This document shows, one piece after another, positions 54,392-63,440 of a stretch of 64,000 nt of DNA (position 1 is the first letter of the stretch; the number at the start of each line of letters is the position of its first letter). The notes under the pieces are model-generated. The model had not been told where the DNA came from, did no database searches, and worked only from the letters and a program-made list of their open reading frames with translations. The position numbers were made by a program, and so were the translations under genes. Origin of the DNA: UBA8752 sp040261275 (GTDB lineage Bacteria; Bacteroidota; Bacteroidia; Flavobacteriales_D; Sanyastnellaceae); assembly GCA_040261275.1 (NCBI GenBank), contig JBDQOI010000004.1, positions 46,498 to 110,497 of the forward strand, in the 5' to 3' direction.

Positions 54392-55165
54392 TTATCCGGC
54401 CTTGAAGCGGGCAATCGCCTCTCGGGTGAAGTCACTTAAAACCAATCGACCACTGACGGAGGCGCGCTCGGCGAGCAGGGCGTCCCAATGCTCAGTGCCC
54501 GCCCAGAACACCTTCTTCAGCTCGGCCATGGCCTCCGGATTCGAGGCGGCCAACCGTCCAGCCAATGCATCGACTTCCGCATCCATGGCCGCGGCGTCAT
54601 CAAATACCCCTGCATAGAGACCGTGTTGTTCAGCCCATTCCGCGCTGCGCCATTGAGAAGCGTCTATGGCCAGCTGACTCATTGCGGACACGCCCAGTTT
54701 GCGCTCAACAGCGGGCCCCACGACAAACGGACCGATGCCCACGGCCAGCTCACTGAGCTTGACGGCAGCAAAACGGGTCGCCAAACAGTAATCTGTCGCT
54801 GCAGCAACGCCCACACCACCGCCTACGGCCTTTCCTTGAACCCTGCCAATGACCAGTTGTGGCAACTGGCGACAGGCATTGATCACGTGGGCAAAGCCCG
54901 TGAAAAAGCGCAAACCCTCTTCTTCGTTGGAGATGGCCACCAATTCGTCAAAGGAAGCTCCGGCACAGAACGCCCGGTCACCTGCAGAGCCCAGAACCAC
55001 CACCTTCACATCAGGACGACCGGCGAGTCCATTCAAGGTCTCAGCCAAAGCGGCCAGTACGGCTCCGGGCAGGCTGTTCGACCGAGGGTGGGCAAACGTA
55101 ACATAGGCTACTCCACGGTCATCCACAGAGAGCGAAACCCCTTCCGTCAAGCCTGGGTCCAGCAT
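54392..55165 (-). CDS. Enoyl-CoA hydratase/isomerase family protein
   Basis: 257 residues from ATG 55165, 4 nt after the citrate synthase stop, so probably in the same transcript. FCAGASFDELV (oxyanion-hole block) and GRVQGKAVGGGVGVAAATDY match the crotonase fold. The usual Glu of the second catalytic block lies near KLSELAVGIGPF. It hydrates enoyl-CoA or catalyses a related crotonase reaction; the exact substrate is unknown. Confidence 0.83.
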   Translation of the reverse strand: MLDPGLTEGVSLSVDDRGVAYVTFAHPRSNSLPGAVLAALAETLNGLAGRPDVKVVVLGSAGDRAFCAGASFDELVAISNEEEGLRFFTGFAHVINACRQLPQLVIGRVQGKAVGGGVGVAAATDYCLATRFAAVKLSELAVGIGPFVVGPAVERKLGVSAMSQLAIDASQWRSAEWAEQHGLYAGVFDDAAAMDAEVDALAGRLAASNPEAMAELKKVFWAGTEHWDALLAERASVSGRLVLSDFTREAIARFKAG

Positions 55166-55169
55166 GGGT

Positions 55170-56471
55170 TCAACGCTGGGCGATGGGCTGGACGGGACGG
55201 GCATTGTGGCCCGTGTAGACCTGGCGCGGACGTCCGATGGGTTCTCCGTTTTCCAACATCTCCTTCCACTGGGCAATCCATCCGGGGAGACGTCCGAGCG
55301 CGAACATCACGGTGAACATCTCCGTAGGGATGCCCAAGGCGCGGTAGATAATTCCACTGTAGAAATCGACATTGGGGTAGAGACCGCGCTTGACGAAATA
55401 CTCGTCTTTCAGTGCCACTGCCTCGAGTTGCTTGGCGATATCGAGCACAGGGTCATTGATGCCCAGCTTGGCCAAAACTTCGTCTGCGGACTTCTTGATG
55501 ATGCGGGCACGCGGGTCAAAGTTCTTGTACACGCGATGGCCAAAGCCCATCAAGCGGAAGCTGTCTGTTTTGTCCTTGGCCTTGTCAATCCACTTCTGCA
55601 GGTCACCGCCGTCGGCCTTGATCTGCTCGAGCATCTCGATGACCGCCTGGTTCGCTCCGCCGTGCAAGGGTCCCCACAACGCGGAGATACCCGCCGAAAT
55701 GGAAGAGTACAGGTTGGCTTGAGAGCTACCGACAACGCGAACCGTGGAAGTACTGCAATTCTGTTCGTGGTCCGCGTGGAGGATGAGCAGCTTGTTGATC
55801 GCGTCGTTAATGACCGGGTCGATTTCGTAATCATCGGTCGGCAGGCCAAACATCATATACAGGAAGTTCTCCGAGTACGAGAGGTCGTTGGCCGGGTAGA
55901 CCATGGGATGCCCCATGTTGTGCTTGTAGCATTGGGCCGCCAGCGTGGGCAGTTTGGCGATCAACCGGTGGATGGTCATGTCGATGTCCTCCATGGACCG
56001 GTTGGGATCCTGGCTGTCCGGGTAGAACGTGGACAGGGTGGAGGACATGGCACTCAACATGCCCATGGGATGCGCACCGAGAGGGAAAGCATCGAAGAAA
56101 CGCTTCATATTCTCGTGGACGAGGGTGTGCATCTTGATGCTGTCCTCGAACCAATCCAATCGGTCCTTTGTGGGGAGATCACCGTACACCAACAAATACG
56201 CCACCTCCATGAAGCTGGTATTCTCTGCGAGGTCCTCAATGGAATAACCCCGGTAACGCAAAATGCCTTCCTCCCCATTCAGGAAGGTGATCGCACTGGT
56301 TGTCGATCCGGTATTCTTGAATCCCTTGTCCAGGGTAATCAGGCCACTCTGACCTCGAAGCTTGGAAATGTCCAACGCCACTTCGCCTTCCGATCCCCGG
56401 ACGACGGGCAGTTCAATTTCCTTGTCTTCAAATGTCAGGCGTGCGGTGTCGGTCATCGTATCTACGTTCAT
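55170..56471 (-). CDS. gltA: Citrate synthase
   Basis: 433 residues from ATG 56471 (ATG 56456 also possible), normal for the type II hexameric enzyme. The catalytic set is present: HNMGHPM, ADHEQNCSTSTVR, the GPLHGGANQAV His, and MGFGHRVYKNFDPRA. It condenses acetyl-CoA and oxaloacetate into citrate. A TATTTTCG box lies 9 nt upstream of the ATG, just after the preceding gene's terminator hairpin. Confidence 0.95.
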   Translation of the reverse strand: MNVDTMTDTARLTFEDKEIELPVVRGSEGEVALDISKLRGQSGLITLDKGFKNTGSTTSAITFLNGEEGILRYRGYSIEDLAENTSFMEVAYLLVYGDLPTKDRLDWFEDSIKMHTLVHENMKRFFDAFPLGAHPMGMLSAMSSTLSTFYPDSQDPNRSMEDIDMTIHRLIAKLPTLAAQCYKHNMGHPMVYPANDLSYSENFLYMMFGLPTDDYEIDPVINDAINKLLILHADHEQNCSTSTVRVVGSSQANLYSSISAGISALWGPLHGGANQAVIEMLEQIKADGGDLQKWIDKAKDKTDSFRLMGFGHRVYKNFDPRARIIKKSADEVLAKLGINDPVLDIAKQLEAVALKDEYFVKRGLYPNVDFYSGIIYRALGIPTEMFTVMFALGRLPGWIAQWKEMLENGEPIGRPRQVYTGHNARPVQPIAQR

Positions 56472-56492
56472 TGCGTGGCGCGAAAATACACG

Positions 56493-56522
56493 CCGGCCCG
56501 CCTTCGAAAGAAGGCGGGCCGG
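56493..56522. terminator. 13-bp GAAA-loop terminator hairpin before gltA
   Basis: CCGGCCCGCCTTC pairs perfectly with GAAGGCGGGCCGG around a GAAA loop. On the minus strand it ends the thioredoxin-like gene; the minus-strand tract GTGTATTTTCG follows. On the plus strand CTCTTTGCTCTTTTTT follows. Confidence 0.8.
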
Positions 56523-56559
56523 AACTCTTTGCTCTTTTTTCAGGAAGTCTTCCGCAGCG

Positions 56560-57105
56560 CTACTGGAAAGTCGGCGTGAACGCCTGCTGGAAATTGTCCC
56601 ATTCCTCCTGCGAGGCGCCGGGAGCCCAAGCGTCGTCAAAGAAGCGGAGATACAACTCCAATTGCTGGGGACTCTTGTATCCGCTGATGGGAGCAATCAT
56701 CTCCAATTCCTCATCGAGATAGACAATGGTGGGATAGGCGCGGACTTGGAATGCCCGGCTCAACTCGTGGACGCCATTCCGCCCGGGCTTGTTGGGCACA
56801 TAGGTCGGATTGCTGAAGGTCTTGCCCTTGAATTCCACAGGGTTGGGCCCCTCGGCATCAAACTTCACCGCATAATAATTCTCATTGATGAAGGAGATCA
56901 CGTCGGCGTTGGTGAAGGTGTTCCGCATCATCATTTTGCACGGGCCGCACCATTGCGTGTAGACGTCAATCATCACTTTGCGCGGCTCACGCGCTTGGGC
57001 AGCCTCTAGGTCATCGACCTTGATCCAGTTGATGGCTGCGCCCTGCGACAACAGGGTCACACTGAACGAGAGAAGGAAAAGAGTAAGGGAGGCTTGACGC
57101 TTCAT
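56560..57105 (-). CDS. Exported thioredoxin-like protein
   Basis: 181 residues from ATG 57105, which gives a signal peptide (ASLTLFLLSFSVTLLSQG). The active site is WCGPCKMMM in a thioredoxin fold (MIDVYTQWCGPCK...YPTIVYLD). It probably reduces or isomerises disulfides, or serves cytochrome c maturation, in the periplasm. It lies between two terminators and so is probably monocistronic. Confidence 0.85.
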   Translation of the reverse strand: MKRQASLTLFLLSFSVTLLSQGAAINWIKVDDLEAAQAREPRKVMIDVYTQWCGPCKMMMRNTFTNADVISFINENYYAVKFDAEGPNPVEFKGKTFSNPTYVPNKPGRNGVHELSRAFQVRAYPTIVYLDEELEMIAPISGYKSPQQLELYLRFFDDAWAPGASQEEWDNFQQAFTPTFQ

Positions 57106-57130
57106 GGGGTAAATATCGCACAACAAAAGA

Positions 57131-57164
57131 ACCGCCCCAATGGCACGGGGCACATTGGGGCGGT
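57131..57164 (-). terminator. Terminator after the POT transporter gene
   Basis: ACCGCCCCAATG pairs with CATTGGGGCGGT around a 10-nt loop. On the minus strand TCTTTTGTTG follows. It lies 28 nt after the transporter stop. Confidence 0.8.
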
Positions 57165-57192
57165 AAAAGAGGTGAAAACCGAACGAAATCAA

Positions 57193-58731
57193 TCAGCGCA
57201 CACCGTGCATCAACTTGTTCAGGGGCTTGTTCAATACGGCGATCAACACTGCAAATCCAACCAAGACAAAGCCCAAGGTGGAGAAGACCTCGATATACTG
57301 GCCCAAGCCGGCTGTCTTGACTTCAAGGTCGGATAAACCTTCAGCTGCGACTTCACCGCCTCCATGGCCGCCCGTCAACGTAGCAATCAGACCGCCGGCG
57401 TAGTTGGCGATGGCGAAACTGAGGAACCAACCCCCCATGGCCGTGCCCGCTATGTTCTTGGGCGCCAACTTGGTCACCATGGACAGACCAATGGGGGAGA
57501 GGAACAGCTCACCGGTGGTGTGCAGCATGTAGAGGAACAACAGCGTCAGCAGGGGCACCATGGCGGTGGACTCGTCCACGAACTGCAGACCGATGATGGT
57601 CACCAGGAACCCCAGTCCCAATTGGAGAATGCCCAACGAGAACTTCATGGGAATGGACGGGTTCTTGCCGATTTGATCGAGCCGGACCCACATCCAGGTG
57701 AAGATGGAACCGAAGAGCACGATGAAGAAGGGGTTGAAGAACTGGGTCATGGACGCGGGCATTTCCCAGCCCATGATCATGCGGTCCACATTCCGGTCGG
57801 CAAACAAGGTCAAGGATGTACCCGCCTGCTCAAAGCACGCCCAGAAAATGACGTTGATGACCATGAAAATAACCAGGGCCACCATGCGGTCGCGGTGCAT
57901 GGGACCTTCTGCCTTGCCCGCCTTGATCAAGCTCATGGCGACATAGACGAAGAGCAACAACAGCAATACCGTCATCAACGGGAAAGTGAACGCCCCCTCT
58001 CCCTCGCCAATCTGGAAGGTGTTCTTGAGAATCAACACATAGCAGACCGGAATCAACAGGACGGAAGCCAAGGTGATGAGCTGGTACACTTTCATTCCCC
58101 ACTTGGTTTCAAGACCCGCCTCGCGAATGTCCAGGCCGGGAGCTGCAGCGTAGTTCTCGCGGCCCAACCAGAAAATCAGCAGGCCAGAAAGCATGCCCAC
58201 ACCGGCGAGTCCAAAGCCGTAATGGAAGCCGTAGGTCTCTCCGACATACGCGACGACTGTCGTAGCCAAGAGCGCTCCGATGTTGATGCCGATGTAGAAA
58301 ATGGTGAAGCCCGAATCACGTCGGGGGTCGTTGTCCTTGTAGAGCTTACCGACAATGGTGGAAATGTTGGCTTTGAAATAGCCATTACCCACAATCAGCG
58401 CGCCCATTCCAATGAGCAGGAACATCTCATTGCCTCCCAGGATGAGGAATTCACCCACGGCCATGAACACCGCTCCCAACAATATCGCGTAACGATATCC
58501 CAGATATTGATCCGCCAAACGACCTCCCAAAACAGGAGCCGCGTAGATCAGCGCCGTGTAGGCGCCGTACATGAGACTTGCTTCTGAATCGCCCTTCATC
58601 AGGGACTTGACCAGGTACAACGTCAACAAGGTGCGCATGCCATAGTAGCAGAAGCGCTCCCACATTTCAGAGAAAAACAGCGTGTACAGGCCACGTGGAT
58701 GACCGCTTTGGGCCATGGTCGAATCGGACAT
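57193..58731 (-). CDS. Proton-dependent oligopeptide (POT/PTR) transporter
   Basis: 512 residues with about 14 membrane segments. EMWERFCYYG is the POT E-x-x-E-R-F-x-Y-Y motif for proton and peptide coupling, and GNGYFKANIS is the PTR2 signature. It imports di- and tripeptides across the inner membrane. The upstream gene on the same strand encodes a dipeptidyl peptidase IV, so the two could form a peptide-use unit. The 65-bp spacer carries no clear promoter. Confidence 0.92.
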   Translation of the reverse strand: MSDSTMAQSGHPRGLYTLFFSEMWERFCYYGMRTLLTLYLVKSLMKGDSEASLMYGAYTALIYAAPVLGGRLADQYLGYRYAILLGAVFMAVGEFLILGGNEMFLLIGMGALIVGNGYFKANISTIVGKLYKDNDPRRDSGFTIFYIGINIGALLATTVVAYVGETYGFHYGFGLAGVGMLSGLLIFWLGRENYAAAPGLDIREAGLETKWGMKVYQLITLASVLLIPVCYVLILKNTFQIGEGEGAFTFPLMTVLLLLLFVYVAMSLIKAGKAEGPMHRDRMVALVIFMVINVIFWACFEQAGTSLTLFADRNVDRMIMGWEMPASMTQFFNPFFIVLFGSIFTWMWVRLDQIGKNPSIPMKFSLGILQLGLGFLVTIIGLQFVDESTAMVPLLTLLFLYMLHTTGELFLSPIGLSMVTKLAPKNIAGTAMGGWFLSFAIANYAGGLIATLTGGHGGGEVAAEGLSDLEVKTAGLGQYIEVFSTLGFVLVGFAVLIAVLNKPLNKLMHGVR

Positions 58732-58796
58732 AGAGGTTCTCGATTAAGGTGTTTCGGGCAAGATAAGTGCGCGATCAGCGCAGAGACCAAGGCCCC

Positions 58797-61001
58797 TCAG
58801 AGATTTTCCCGAAGGAAATCCAGCATCATGTCGAAAAGATGCAACCGCGTGTTGCCTCCGTAGATGCCGTGGTTGCGGTTCGGGTAAGCAAAAAAGTCGA
58901 AGTCCTTGCCTGCGCCCACCAAGGCATCCACCATCTCCATGGCATTCTGGAAATGCACATTGTCGTCGGCGGAACCGTGAACGAGCAGGAGGGGACCCTC
59001 CAGCTTGTCGGCGTGGTTGATGGGACTGTTGTCGTCGTATCCATCGGCGTTTTCCTGCGGCGTGCGCATGAAACGCTCGGTGTAGATGCTGTCGTAGAAC
59101 CTCCAATTGCTCACCGGCGCCACGGAGATGCCCGCAGCGTAGTGTTCTGCGCCTTTGGTCATCGCCAGCAAGGTCATGTAACCGCCGTAGCTCCATCCCT
59201 GTATGCCGATGCGGTCACCGTCGATGAAGTCCATGGCGCTGAGGTGCTCAGCGAGGTCAATGAAGTCCTCCGTCTCAAGCTTGCCCAGCTGCAGATAGGT
59301 GCTGTGCTCGAAATCCCGGCCGCGTTTGGGCGTGCCCCGCGGATCGCAGCTCACGACGATATAGCCCTCCTGACAAAGCAGGTTGTGCCAATAGTATGTC
59401 GTGCCGCCCCAGCTGTCGTTCACCGTATTGACGCCAGGACCGCCATAGATGGCCACATAAACCGGGTATTCCTTCTCAGGGTCGAAATCCGTCGGCTTCA
59501 TCATCCAACAATTCAAATCCTCACCTGCATCGTCCTTGAACGTGAAGAACTCGCGGGGCGCCACGGAATAATCCGCCAAAGTCTCTCGGAGCCCCGCGTT
59601 GTCGCGGAGCATGCGGATCTCCTTCCACTTGCGGTCGCGCAAAACATAGACCGAAGGGGTCTCGGCATCGCTGTGATCGTGGATGGCATAATCGAAGGTC
59701 TTGCTCCAACGCACGCCGTGGGTGCCTGGCGCCTCATCGAGCACGGTCGTTCGCCCTTTCAAATCCACCTTGGCCAGGTGCTCTTGCGTGGCCCCCTTCA
59801 TCGAACTTGAGAAGTAGACCACCTTGCGCTTGGCATCATAACCCTGAACGGAGGTGATGTCCCATGCGCCCTCCGTCAACTGGTTGACATCCTCGGGCCC
59901 CTTGACATGGTACAAGTGGTTGTATCCATCCATCATGCTCGTCATGAGAAAGGTGCCATCGGACAGGAAGGTGAAATTGTCCTGCACCGGCACGTGGGTC
60001 TCACTCTCCTCCACAAACAGGGTCTCCTCCACCGGCTGCTCACGGCTGGCCATAACGCCGAGATCAAAACGCAGCAACTCCATTGTGCTCTGGTGCCGGT
60101 TCATCCGCATGACCATGAGGTCATCGGTGTCGCCCATCCACTTGATCCGAGGGATGTAATTGTCTCCATCGACCCGTGCTAGCGCAGTCTTGCGGCCGGT
60201 GCTGACTTCAACGGCATGGATGCTCACTTCTGAATTGATTTCACCCGCTTTTGGATACTTGAAGGTGTAAGGGTCAGGGTAAAGCGAACCGTACATGGGC
60301 ATGGAGAATTCCTTTACCGCCGATTCATCAAAGCGATAGTAGGCGATGTACTGGCCATCGGGTGACCAGAAAAAGCCCCGGTCCTTTCCAAACTCCTCCT
60401 CGTACACCCAATCGGATGCGCCGTTGATGATGTAATTCCATTTTCCGTCCTGGGTCAACTGCACGTGACGATCCCTGTCGTCCAAGTTGACCACCCAGAG
60501 GTCATTGTCCCGCACATAGGCCACCTTGTCACCTGCGGGGGAGAATGTGGCCAATCGCACCGGTGTTCCGTCCGAAAGCAAGGGGCGCCCCGCCTCGCCG
60601 CTGCCGATGCGGTAGACATGGTAATTGGCAGTGTAGCTGTGGCGGTAGATGCCCTCGTGGTCGCTGCTGACCAACAACTGCTGCTCGTCTGCAGAGAACT
60701 GATAGCCGTCGATCCGCCCTTTGCCACCGTAGATGTCCACGCTCTTGGCCAAGGTGTCCACCGCTTCACCGGTTCGATAAGCGTACTTCACCACCGCGTT
60801 GCCCTCTTCGGTGTATTCGAGGCTCGTGTAGTGAACACCGTCCGCCATGGAGCGAATGCCGAACACCCCTTCCGACCGGAAGGTGGCGCTGTACCAGATT
60901 TTTTCATTGGACCACCTCTCCTTGGGAACGGTGTTCTTTTGGGCGGTAGTGCTGAAGGCGGGGAAGAGGGCCAGGCCAGCCAGAATCAATGCGATGCGCA
61001 T
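58797..61001 (-). CDS. S9B dipeptidyl peptidase IV
   Basis: 734 residues from ATG 61001 with a signal peptide (LILAGLALFPAFSTTAQ). A beta-propeller domain (about 40-480) carries DWVYEEEF, whose Glu pair holds the substrate N-terminus. The alpha/beta hydrolase domain has the nucleophile Ser604 (GWSYGG), the Asp in GSADDNVH and His711 in NRNHGI. It removes Xaa-Pro or Xaa-Ala dipeptides outside the cytoplasm. Likely partner of the POT transporter downstream. Confidence 0.93.
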   Translation of the reverse strand: MRIALILAGLALFPAFSTTAQKNTVPKERWSNEKIWYSATFRSEGVFGIRSMADGVHYTSLEYTEEGNAVVKYAYRTGEAVDTLAKSVDIYGGKGRIDGYQFSADEQQLLVSSDHEGIYRHSYTANYHVYRIGSGEAGRPLLSDGTPVRLATFSPAGDKVAYVRDNDLWVVNLDDRDRHVQLTQDGKWNYIINGASDWVYEEEFGKDRGFFWSPDGQYIAYYRFDESAVKEFSMPMYGSLYPDPYTFKYPKAGEINSEVSIHAVEVSTGRKTALARVDGDNYIPRIKWMGDTDDLMVMRMNRHQSTMELLRFDLGVMASREQPVEETLFVEESETHVPVQDNFTFLSDGTFLMTSMMDGYNHLYHVKGPEDVNQLTEGAWDITSVQGYDAKRKVVYFSSSMKGATQEHLAKVDLKGRTTVLDEAPGTHGVRWSKTFDYAIHDHSDAETPSVYVLRDRKWKEIRMLRDNAGLRETLADYSVAPREFFTFKDDAGEDLNCWMMKPTDFDPEKEYPVYVAIYGGPGVNTVNDSWGGTTYYWHNLLCQEGYIVVSCDPRGTPKRGRDFEHSTYLQLGKLETEDFIDLAEHLSAMDFIDGDRIGIQGWSYGGYMTLLAMTKGAEHYAAGISVAPVSNWRFYDSIYTERFMRTPQENADGYDDNSPINHADKLEGPLLLVHGSADDNVHFQNAMEMVDALVGAGKDFDFFAYPNRNHGIYGGNTRLHLFDMMLDFLRENL

Positions 61002-61066
61002 GGTTGTGGAATATTCGATGTCAATGAAGGCGGATGATGACCTTCGGGGTGGCAAATTAAGCGTCC

Positions 61067-62497
61067 ATGGCGACCGGTTCTTCGACCCCTCCTATAGAAA
61101 GCGATCTCGGCCAACGCATTCTCGCGGCTTTTCCCCACCTCGACATAAGGGACAGCGCCGAAATGCGGGCCGAACACAGCCGCGACCACACCGAGGACCT
61201 TCAGTTCCTTCCCGATGTCGTAGCCTTTCCCCATTCCACAGCAGAGGTCTCCGAGCTCCTGGAATGGGCCCACAAGGAGCGCGTGCCGGTCACGGCGGCA
61301 GGGGCGTGGACCGGCCTCAGCGGAGGCGCCTTGCCGGTAAAGGGCGGCATCAGCTTGAGCACGAAACGGCTCAACCGCATGGTGCGGATCGACGAACTCC
61401 ACCACCAGCTCGTGGTCCAACCCGGCGTCATCGTGCAGGAGATGCAGGAAGCCGTGCAGGCCAAGGGGCTTTTCTACGCCGTAGACCCGGCGAGCCGCGG
61501 CACCTGCACCATAGGCGGCAACCTCGCCGAAAACAGCGGCGGACCCCGAGCCGTCAAATACGGCGTCACCAAGGACTGGGTCCTCAACCTCGAAGTGGTG
61601 CTCGCCGACGGCACCGTCATCCGCACCGGCGCCGACACCCTCAAGAACAGCACCGGCTACAACCTCACGCAGCTCATGGTCGGTTCGGAGGGTACGCTCG
61701 GCATCATCACCGAAGCCACCCTCAAACTGCTGCCCTGGCCGCGCTACAACGCGCTGCTTCTCGTGCCGTTCACGGATCCCGCCGATGCCTGCCGCGCCGT
61801 GGCCGGGCTGTTCCAAGACGGCAACCAGCCCAGCGCGCTCGAATTCATGGAGCGCTCCGCCATTGAACTCGCCATGGACTTTACCGGCGACCGGCAACTC
61901 CCCCTGGCAGAAGACACGCAAGCCCACCTCCTGATCGAGGTCGACGCCTTCCGCGAGGAGGACCTGATGCCGCAACTCGAAAGGGTCGCCGATACCCTCG
62001 AACGCTTCCGCGCCGGAGAACCGCTGATGGCCATGGACACGGCAGGAAAGGACCAACTGTGGAACCTCCGACGCAAGGTGGGCGAAGCCGTGAAGGCCCA
62101 TTCGACCTACAAGGAAGAGGACACCGTCGTGCCCCGGGGCCACCTGCCCGAGCTGCTGGCCGCCGTAAAGCGCATCGGAGCGGACTGCGGATTCGACAGC
62201 ATCTGCTACGGCCATGCGGGAGATGGCAACCTGCACGTCAACATCCTCAAGGGCAATCTGGATGACCAAACCTGGAACGACACCCTGCCTGAAGCCATCC
62301 GTGCCCTGTTCAAGGAAGTCATTCGAATGGGCGGGACCCTGAGCGGAGAGCACGGCATAGGATGGGTGCAGAAGCCTTACATGGACCTGCGGTTCAGTCC
62401 GGCAGAACTCGATGTGCAACGCCGCATCAAGAACGCATTCGACCCTTTTCACATCCTGAACCCGGACAAAATCCTGCCCGAAGACGGGCAAGGCTAA
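61067..62497 (+). CDS. FAD-linked oxidase (D-lactate/glycolate dehydrogenase type)
   Basis: 476 residues. The PCMH FAD-binding domain shows DVVAFPHSTAEV, AGAWTGLSGGALP, GLFYAVDPASRGTCTIGGN and VGSEGTLGIITEA. The C-terminal domain has CYGHAGDGNLHVNI and GTLSGEHGIGWVQK. It oxidises a 2-hydroxy acid such as D-lactate or glycolate, passing electrons to the quinone pool or another acceptor. This gene and the two after it have a strikingly C-ended codon choice, perhaps reflecting high expression. The start is divergent from the DPP IV start, with 65 bp between. Confidence 0.9.
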   Translation: MATGSSTPPIESDLGQRILAAFPHLDIRDSAEMRAEHSRDHTEDLQFLPDVVAFPHSTAEVSELLEWAHKERVPVTAAGAWTGLSGGALPVKGGISLSTKRLNRMVRIDELHHQLVVQPGVIVQEMQEAVQAKGLFYAVDPASRGTCTIGGNLAENSGGPRAVKYGVTKDWVLNLEVVLADGTVIRTGADTLKNSTGYNLTQLMVGSEGTLGIITEATLKLLPWPRYNALLLVPFTDPADACRAVAGLFQDGNQPSALEFMERSAIELAMDFTGDRQLPLAEDTQAHLLIEVDAFREEDLMPQLERVADTLERFRAGEPLMAMDTAGKDQLWNLRRKVGEAVKAHSTYKEEDTVVPRGHLPELLAAVKRIGADCGFDSICYGHAGDGNLHVNILKGNLDDQTWNDTLPEAIRALFKEVIRMGGTLSGEHGIGWVQKPYMDLRFSPAELDVQRRIKNAFDPFHILNPDKILPEDGQG

Positions 62498-62537
62498 AAT
62501 GGATGGAGTTCATTTGCGTTTCCAACCGACCACAACC

Positions 62538-63356
62538 ATGAACCTCCTGGAAGGAAAGAAAGGCATCATCTTCGGCGCCCTCAACGACATGTCCATCGCC
62601 TGGAAGACGGCGGAAACCGTGCACCGCATGGGTGCTGACATCGTGTTGACCAACGCCCCCGTCGCCATGCGGATGGGCGAGATCCACAAACTCGCTGAAG
62701 CCTGCGGCAACGCACCGGTCATTCCGGCCGACGCCACCAGTATGGAAGACCTCAAGGCGCTCTTCGAAGGCGCCATGGAGCACTTCGGCGGCAAGGTCGA
62801 CTTCGTGCTGCACTCCATCGGAATGTCGCCCAACGTGCGCAAGGGCAAGCACTACACGGGCCTCAACTACAGCTACCTCGAAAAGACCTTTGACGTCAGC
62901 GCGGTCAGTCTGCACAAGACGCTGCAGACCGCCATGGAACTCGACGCCATCAGCGAGTGGGGGAGCGTGGTCGGATTGAGCTACATCGCCGCCCAGCGCA
63001 CCTTCCCGGACTACGGGGACATGGCCGACGCCAAAAGCCTGCTCGAGAGCATCGCCCGCAGCTTTGGCTACCACTACGGAGTCAAGAAGAAGGTCCGGAT
63101 CAACACCGTGAGCCAGTCGCCGACCATCACGACCGCAGGCAGTGGCGTGAAGGGATTCGATGAATTCATTGCCTACAGCGAAGCCATGAGTCCCCTCGGA
63201 AACGCCGACGGTCAGGCCTGCGCGGATTACTGTGCCACGCTCTTCAGCGACCTCACCCGCTACGTGACGATGCAGAACCTCTTCCACGACGGCGGATTCT
63301 CCAACACCGGCGTCAGCATGGAGGTCATCTCGAAATTTGCCAAGGAGGAAGGCTGA
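62538..63356 (+). CDS. fabI: Enoyl-ACP reductase
   Basis: 272 residues from ATG 62538. IIFGALNDMSIAW is the nucleotide-binding variant typical of FabI, and SYIAAQRTFPDYGDMADAK contains the Tyr-x6-Lys catalytic pair. The last reductive step of fatty-acid elongation in the cytoplasm. It follows the FAD oxidase by 40 nt; an operon is possible. Confidence 0.92.
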   Translation: MNLLEGKKGIIFGALNDMSIAWKTAETVHRMGADIVLTNAPVAMRMGEIHKLAEACGNAPVIPADATSMEDLKALFEGAMEHFGGKVDFVLHSIGMSPNVRKGKHYTGLNYSYLEKTFDVSAVSLHKTLQTAMELDAISEWGSVVGLSYIAAQRTFPDYGDMADAKSLLESIARSFGYHYGVKKKVRINTVSQSPTITTAGSGVKGFDEFIAYSEAMSPLGNADGQACADYCATLFSDLTRYVTMQNLFHDGGFSNTGVSMEVISKFAKEEG

Positions 63357-63440
63357 ATGGGCCTTTCCGCGTAAATTTTATACGCAAACCGCAACCTCCC
63401 GTTGAACGATGCGTAGGGTGGTAACCAATCAGCTCCTGCC

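Noticed and set aside
56493..56522. Strong palindrome as an attachment or transposon-end site
   Set aside because: A GAAA tetraloop, flanking T-tracts and the position between two genes fit a terminator; no mobile gene or direct repeat is nearby.
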